The notes under the pieces: generated by a model
Told to the model about the DNA's origin: nothing
Seen by the model: only the letters and a program-made list of their open reading frames with translations
Database searches by the model: none
Made by a program: the position numbers and the translations under genes
From: an uncultured Tenacibaculum sp.
Lineage (GTDB): Bacteria; Bacteroidota; Bacteroidia; Flavobacteriales; Flavobacteriaceae
Length of the DNA: 64,000 nt
Reading direction: 5' to 3'
Assembly: GCF_947495995.1 (NCBI RefSeq)
Contig: NZ_CANMAX010000003.1
Span: 248,001 to 312,000, forward strand
Part shown: positions 59,736 to 64,000 of the stretch, one piece after another
Position numbering within the stretch: the stretch's first letter is position 1
How the letters are laid out: each line of letters opens with the position of its first letter

Positions 59736-59778
59736 TGATTGATATCATAGTTTTTATTTGAGAGTTGAAGTAGTTTTA
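59736..59778 (+). promoter_or_regulatory. FNR/CRP-type box and promoter of the stress genes
   Basis: TGATTGATATCA (59736-59747), with TAGTTTTA (59771-59778) as a -7 element 35 bases from box start; the usp ATG is at 59806. Confidence 0.75.
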
Positions 59779-59805
59779 CACTATTAATTATTAAGTCTCT
59801 CTATT

Positions 59806-60639
59806 ATGAAAAAAATTATTGTACCAGTAGATTTCTCGTTACATTCTGAGAATGCTTTAAGAACAGCAGCTTCATTAGCAAAACAATTCAAATCAGAAAT
59901 AGTTGCAGTTCATATGTTAGAATTGTCTAACGCATTAATTTCAGTTTCGTCATCATATATTAACGAGCAGGCAGTGTATCAAATTAAGTTGGCAAGACAA
60001 AAGTTTGAAGAGTTTTTAGATAAACCATACTTATCAGACGTTACAGTTTCAACATTAGTTCAGCCGTATAAAGACTTTAGTAGTTTTCACGATCTAAAAG
60101 GTCAAGAAGATGCAGATTTAATTATTATGTCTTCACAAGGAACCACAGGTTTTAAAGAAATGTTTTTAGGATCGAATTCAGAAGTAGTAGTAAGAAACTC
60201 AACGATTCCGGTATTGGTTATTAAAGGATTACCAATTTCAGAACCATTTAAAAAAGCTGTCTTTGCTTGTGATTTTTCAAAAGTCTTTGTTGAACCGTAT
60301 AAACAAGCTAAAGAACTTTTAGATGCATTTAAATGCAAAATAGAATTAGTTCATGTAAATACTCCAGGAGCTAAGTTTAAAACTACAAAAGAAAAGAAAG
60401 AGCGTATCGATAGTTTCTTATACAGTGTCGGAGCAGATTTCGATAACAAACCAAAAATTGTAGAAGTTTCAGATTATAAAATCGAAGACGGAATTTTAGA
60501 ATACGCACAATTGAATGAAAGTGATTTAATCATTATGCCAACGCATGGTAAAGTAGGAATAGAACATTTCTTAGATGGCAGTATCGCAGAAGATGTTGTG
60601 AATCATGCTACGTTACCCGTATTAACTTTAAAAATATAA
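59806..60639 (+). CDS. Universal stress protein (two UspA domains)
   Basis: A 277-residue cytoplasmic protein with tandem UspA domains (about 1-148 and 150-277). The first has SSQGTTGFKEMFLGSNSE and the second PTHGKVGIEHFLDGSIAE, matching the ATP-binding G-x2-G-x9-G-S pattern. Such proteins act in stress and low-oxygen survival. The FNR/CRP-type promoter links it to the respiratory regulon. A CBS gene follows after 46 bases. Confidence 0.9.
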   Translation: MKKIIVPVDFSLHSENALRTAASLAKQFKSEIVAVHMLELSNALISVSSSYINEQAVYQIKLARQKFEEFLDKPYLSDVTVSTLVQPYKDFSSFHDLKGQEDADLIIMSSQGTTGFKEMFLGSNSEVVVRNSTIPVLVIKGLPISEPFKKAVFACDFSKVFVEPYKQAKELLDAFKCKIELVHVNTPGAKFKTTKEKKERIDSFLYSVGADFDNKPKIVEVSDYKIEDGILEYAQLNESDLIIMPTHGKVGIEHFLDGSIAEDVVNHATLPVLTLKI

Positions 60640-60685
60640 CAGTAGACTTAGGCTACAATTTTAATATCCAATTAATCTATTTATT

Positions 60686-61105
60686 ATGAAAAAAAGAACA
60701 CCTGTATCAAAAATAATGAGTACTAATTTAGTAACATTAAGTTCAATAGATGATTTAACAACTGCAGAAGAGTTATTCAAAACTCATGAAATACGACATA
60801 TACCAGTTGTGCAAGGTGAAGAAATAATAGGAATGTTGAGTCACACCGATTTACTAAGAGTAAGTTATGCCGAGACAGTTCAAGAATATGAAACAGAAGT
60901 AGATATTGTACTGAATAGCATTTTTACAATTGAGCAAGTAATGACAAAAAATGTAGTTACAGTGAATGCGAGCGATACGATTAAAGAAGTAGCAGAAGTA
61001 TTGTCGACTCGAGAATTTCATGCACTACCAGTTATAGAAAATAATGTGTTAGTTGGAATCGTAACTACTACCGATTTAATTAAATATTTATTAGAGCAAT
61101 ACTAG
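60686..61105 (+). CDS. CBS-pair domain protein
   Basis: A 139-residue cytoplasmic protein with two CBS domains (about 5-60 and 78-137; SKIMSTNLVTLSSIDDLTTAEELFKTHEIRHIPV and the matching EQVMTKNVVTVNASDTIKEVAE). It would sense adenylate nucleotides and regulate a partner. It is downstream of the universal stress gene, probably cotranscribed, and followed by a strong terminator. Confidence 0.88.
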   Translation: MKKRTPVSKIMSTNLVTLSSIDDLTTAEELFKTHEIRHIPVVQGEEIIGMLSHTDLLRVSYAETVQEYETEVDIVLNSIFTIEQVMTKNVVTVNASDTIKEVAEVLSTREFHALPVIENNVLVGIVTTTDLIKYLLEQY

Positions 61106-61147
61106 AAATACTTTTATAAAGTTTTCTAGAACTTTCCCCCGATGAAT

Positions 61148-61183
61148 AAGGTTGTAAATCTATACAGATTTTCAACCTTTTTT
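61148..61183 (+). terminator. Terminator after the CBS gene
   Basis: AAGGTTGTAAATCT (61148-61161) and AGATTTTCAACCTT (61166-61179) pair with one mismatch around an ATAC loop, followed by Ts. Confidence 0.8.
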
Positions 61184-61327
61184 AATTTTTATATAGGAAC
61201 ATGATCGCAGTTTAGAAGTTCAAAAGTTCATTTTGGAAACTTATTTATGTAATTTAAGTCAACTTCGTTGTATTTTTATACATAAAAGCGAATTATAAGC
61301 TTAATTTTAGAAGTGATCCCGAAGTAC

Positions 61328-64000
61328 ATGAGAATTTTAATAACTCTTTTCTGTTTTTTATTAGTTGAGGTAGTTGTTGCACAGCAACCTATGGCAATAA
61401 ATTTAACTGAAAAAGAAGGGTTGCCAGATAAAGAATTTTATAGATTATTAGAAGATGATAAAGGTTTTGTTTGGTTAGCTGCAGATAAAGGATTGTACAG
61501 GTATGATGGATTCAAATTCAAACAATATATACATCCAGATCAAGTAGGATTATCTGTGTTTTCAGTAGTAAAAGATAGAGATAATATAATTTGGTACACA
61601 AATTTATCAAATCAAATATTCTACATTAAAAACGGAAAAGTTCATTTGTTTAAAGAATTAAAAGAATTCTTTAGAGGTAATGTAGTTCAAATTTTCACAC
61701 ACAATAACGCTGTAATATTTCTAGGATCATCAAGGCTAATGATTTTTGATAAGAACACTGGAAAATTATTGTTTAAAAACAATACAGACAGAACTCGATT
61801 TTACAGTGAGATTATTTCTAGAGATAATAATATCTATGCTTTCACTTTAGAAGGACATTTAGTAAGAATAGATAGCACTTTTACACTTACTGATTTAGGG
61901 AAAAAAATGACTTTTGCCAAAACAAGAGTTAGAGGAGCTACATTAAGACAAATAGGAGATGCTTATTTAGTTTCGACCTTACACAGAGATAAAAGTAGCA
62001 AGTTTTACATTTTAGATACCGATTTTGATAAGAGGTTTAGTTTTTCAAAATCAAGCATAGATGAGAAATTTATAGTCAATAGTCTTAGAATTTTTGACGA
62101 TGAAATATATCTGCTAACAAGCAGAGGAGTATATGTTTATACATTAGTGAATCAAAAATTAAAGCTGCAGCGAAAGATTTTCGAAGGAACAGTAGTAAGT
62201 GATGCTTTAAAAGACAGCAAGGGTAATTTATGGCTAACTACATTAAACAATGGTGTGTATGTAGTACCGAATCCAGATTTAAAATCAAATTTCAATACTC
62301 CTGAATCGTATCGGATTCGAAAAATGTTTAGAGGAAAAGAAAATGAAATCTTTCTAATTGGTACGGGAAATGAATTCTACATATTAAATACAGATACGAA
62401 TAAAGTAACTACTATTGAGTTCAAAAACTCTTCGGAAATTGAGTATTTATTTTACGAGAAATCAAGAGACTTATATTATTTACAAAGCGTAGAATCATTC
62501 AACGCTGTTAGGTTCAAGAATAATAAAGTAAATATTATTAAACAACATCAGAGTCACGTTATTAAAGACCACTTCTTTGTCAATAAAGATACCTTGTTGA
62601 TAGCTACAGGTATAACATCAAAGTTAGTTAACTTACAAGATGTTTCTAAACCTAGGTTTGATGCAAAAACTTCATATGGTAGATCGTATAGTTGTTATGG
62701 AGATAAAGATAACAAGCAGTATTATTTTGGAACCGTAAAAGGATTACATGTTTACAATGATAACTTTATAAGAGAAGAAATTAAAAAAGAAGATAAATCT
62801 ATTTATATAAAAGATATTACTTCTTCAAAAGATACTGTTTGGGCTTTATCCTTTAAAAAAGGAATATATAAAATAGAGAATAGAGCAATCTCAGCGCAAC
62901 TGACTTGTAAAAACGGATTATTATCTAATATAAATTCGTTTATAAAATACGATAGCATTAATAATTCAATTTGGTTAGCAGGAGATAGAGGGATACAAAA
63001 ACTTGATTTAACAACTAATAAGTTTAATAATCTTACCAAGAATAATGGAGTTTCATCTTACGAGTTTCTGGGGATAGAAATTATAAATGGAAGAGTTTAT
63101 GTAGGAACAACAACCGAATTATTTTCATTTAATGCTCAAAAGGTTTTTAATAAAACTAACAAAGAAAATAAACCGTTACCTTATTTCAAGGAAATAAAGA
63201 TTGACAATGTTGCTCAAGAGTTTGCTAATACTTATACAATTTCTAGCGATGTAGAGAAGATAGAAATAGCATTTAATACCAACGGTTTTTTATCAAAAGA
63301 ACATACTTCTTATCAATATAGGTTACTGCAAAATCGAAAAGAAGATATTCCTTGGCAAGAAGAAACATCGCAAAGTAATACGGTTGTTTATAATAAACTG
63401 GCTCAAGGGAATTATATATTTCAGCTCAAAGCTAAAGAAGGTGAAAATACGTCAGATGTTCAAGAATTACGATTTACAGTAAAAGGTGTTTTTTATACAC
63501 AATGGTGGTTCTTTTTATTAATTACAATCTCAGTTTCTTCTTTTCTTTGGTATTATTTTAATAGAAAAAACAAGCAGTTAAAAGAGAAACAAAAGTTAAT
63601 TCTAGACAAACAAAATAAAGAGTTAGAAAATATATTCTTGAAGTTAGAAAGCTTACGAAGTCAAATGAATCCACATTTTATTTTCAATGCATTAAATTCC
63701 ATTCAAGATTATATTCTAAATAATGAGAAAAAACTAGCAAGAACATATTTAGTAAAGTTTTCACGATTAATTAGAATGTATCTAGAGCATAGTCAGAAAA
63801 ATAGAATTACAGTTAGAGACGAGTTAAGTGCATTGAACTTTTATTTGGAGTTAGAAAAAGATCGATTTGAAGATTCATTTTCTTTTACCATAAATGTAGA
63901 TGAAAACTTAGATCAAGATGCAGTTGAAATTCCAACGTTTTTAATTCAGCCATATGTAGAAAATGCCATAAAACATGGATTATTACATCGAAAGGAGAAC
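61328..64000 (+). CDS. Propeller-type sensor histidine kinase (LytS-like), 3' end cut by window
   Basis: Large sensor kinase; 891 codons are visible and the frame is open at the window end. Signal peptide (ending VVVAQ), then repeats of the two-component propeller type (FVWLAADKGLYRYDG and similar) forming a periplasmic beta-propeller (about 25-610), a Y_Y_Y-like domain (about 620-710), one membrane helix (about 722-740), a coiled linker and a LytS-type kinase core: SQMNPHFIFNALNSIQDYI (phospho-His) and the start of the ATPase domain, IQPYVENAIKHG. It probably senses an extracellular ligand and acts through a LytTR-type regulator beyond the window. Confidence 0.88.
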   Translation, partial: MRILITLFCFLLVEVVVAQQPMAINLTEKEGLPDKEFYRLLEDDKGFVWLAADKGLYRYDGFKFKQYIHPDQVGLSVFSVVKDRDNIIWYTNLSNQIFYIKNGKVHLFKELKEFFRGNVVQIFTHNNAVIFLGSSRLMIFDKNTGKLLFKNNTDRTRFYSEIISRDNNIYAFTLEGHLVRIDSTFTLTDLGKKMTFAKTRVRGATLRQIGDAYLVSTLHRDKSSKFYILDTDFDKRFSFSKSSIDEKFIVNSLRIFDDEIYLLTSRGVYVYTLVNQKLKLQRKIFEGTVVSDALKDSKGNLWLTTLNNGVYVVPNPDLKSNFNTPESYRIRKMFRGKENEIFLIGTGNEFYILNTDTNKVTTIEFKNSSEIEYLFYEKSRDLYYLQSVESFNAVRFKNNKVNIIKQHQSHVIKDHFFVNKDTLLIATGITSKLVNLQDVSKPRFDAKTSYGRSYSCYGDKDNKQYYFGTVKGLHVYNDNFIREEIKKEDKSIYIKDITSSKDTVWALSFKKGIYKIENRAISAQLTCKNGLLSNINSFIKYDSINNSIWLAGDRGIQKLDLTTNKFNNLTKNNGVSSYEFLGIEIINGRVYVGTTTELFSFNAQKVFNKTNKENKPLPYFKEIKIDNVAQEFANTYTISSDVEKIEIAFNTNGFLSKEHTSYQYRLLQNRKEDIPWQEETSQSNTVVYNKLAQGNYIFQLKAKEGENTSDVQELRFTVKGVFYTQWWFFLLITISVSSFLWYYFNRKNKQLKEKQKLILDKQNKELENIFLKLESLRSQMNPHFIFNALNSIQDYILNNEKKLARTYLVKFSRLIRMYLEHSQKNRITVRDELSALNFYLELEKDRFEDSFSFTINVDENLDQDAVEIPTFLIQPYVENAIKHGLLHRKEN

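Noticed and set aside
1..64000. CRISPR arrays and insertion sequences
   Set aside because: No regularly spaced repeats and no transposase motif were seen on either strand; the only recombinase recognised is the ICE integrase.

Overview
The window is bacterial DNA from the Bacteroidota, most likely a marine-type Flavobacteriaceae genome. The evidence is TAnnTTTG-type -7 promoter elements, AT-rich coding, a TonB receptor with a carboxypeptidase-like N-terminus, CTnDOT-style tra genes with RteC, a fused CcoN/CcoO oxidase and a CcoP with a single haem. It splits into two parts at about position 43,580.

Part 1 (1 to about 43,580) is most of an integrative and conjugative element (ICE), read from inside the element to its right end. 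The right end holds a tyrosine integrase (42032-43363, minus), a tandem 11-bp repeat likely to be an integrase arm site (43410-43431) and a 3' fragment of a CAU-anticodon tRNA gene (43535-43579), which looks like attR. The left end and the intact tRNA lie outside the window. Going inwards from position 1 there is a metal-resistance region (1-11886): a Cu-type P-ATPase, a CusB-like adaptor, an HMA lipoprotein, a TonB receptor with a Fur-family regulator, DUF3703 plus a Zn/Cd-type P-ATPase, ArsR-MerTP-GDCCVxC-VOC, and a broken 3' end of another P-ATPase. Next come ssb, a RadC-like gene, an oriT candidate and mob genes (12456-16972). A two-gene candidate defence module follows (HNH-STAND NTPase plus CoiA-like nuclease, 17059-22187). 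The minus-strand tra operon traE-F-G-I-J-K-M-N spans 22184-29334 and has a divergent cell-wall amidase. A four-gene type II CBASS operon occupies 30247-34154 on the minus strand. A sigma factor/small protein/ImmA-IrrE metallopeptidase operon (34777-36566) is followed by a replication and excision-type module (36563-39270), rteC, a membrane LuxR-type regulator and an asparaginase-like gene.

Part 2 (about 43,580-64,000) is host chromosome devoted mainly to microaerobic respiration. It holds a PAS histidine kinase with FixL-like haem residues, a receiver-CRP fusion regulator, CcoI, HemN and ccoSNOQPGH, a SafE-like membrane protein, universal stress and CBS proteins, and the start of a large LytS-type propeller kinase. 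Five promoters in this part carry a TGATW-NN-TATCA (FNR/CRP-type) box, and in each the box starts exactly 35 bp before the -7 element. This fits one regulon driven by the receiver-CRP protein encoded within it.

Calls are by motif and family recognition from the sequence only. No database search was run.
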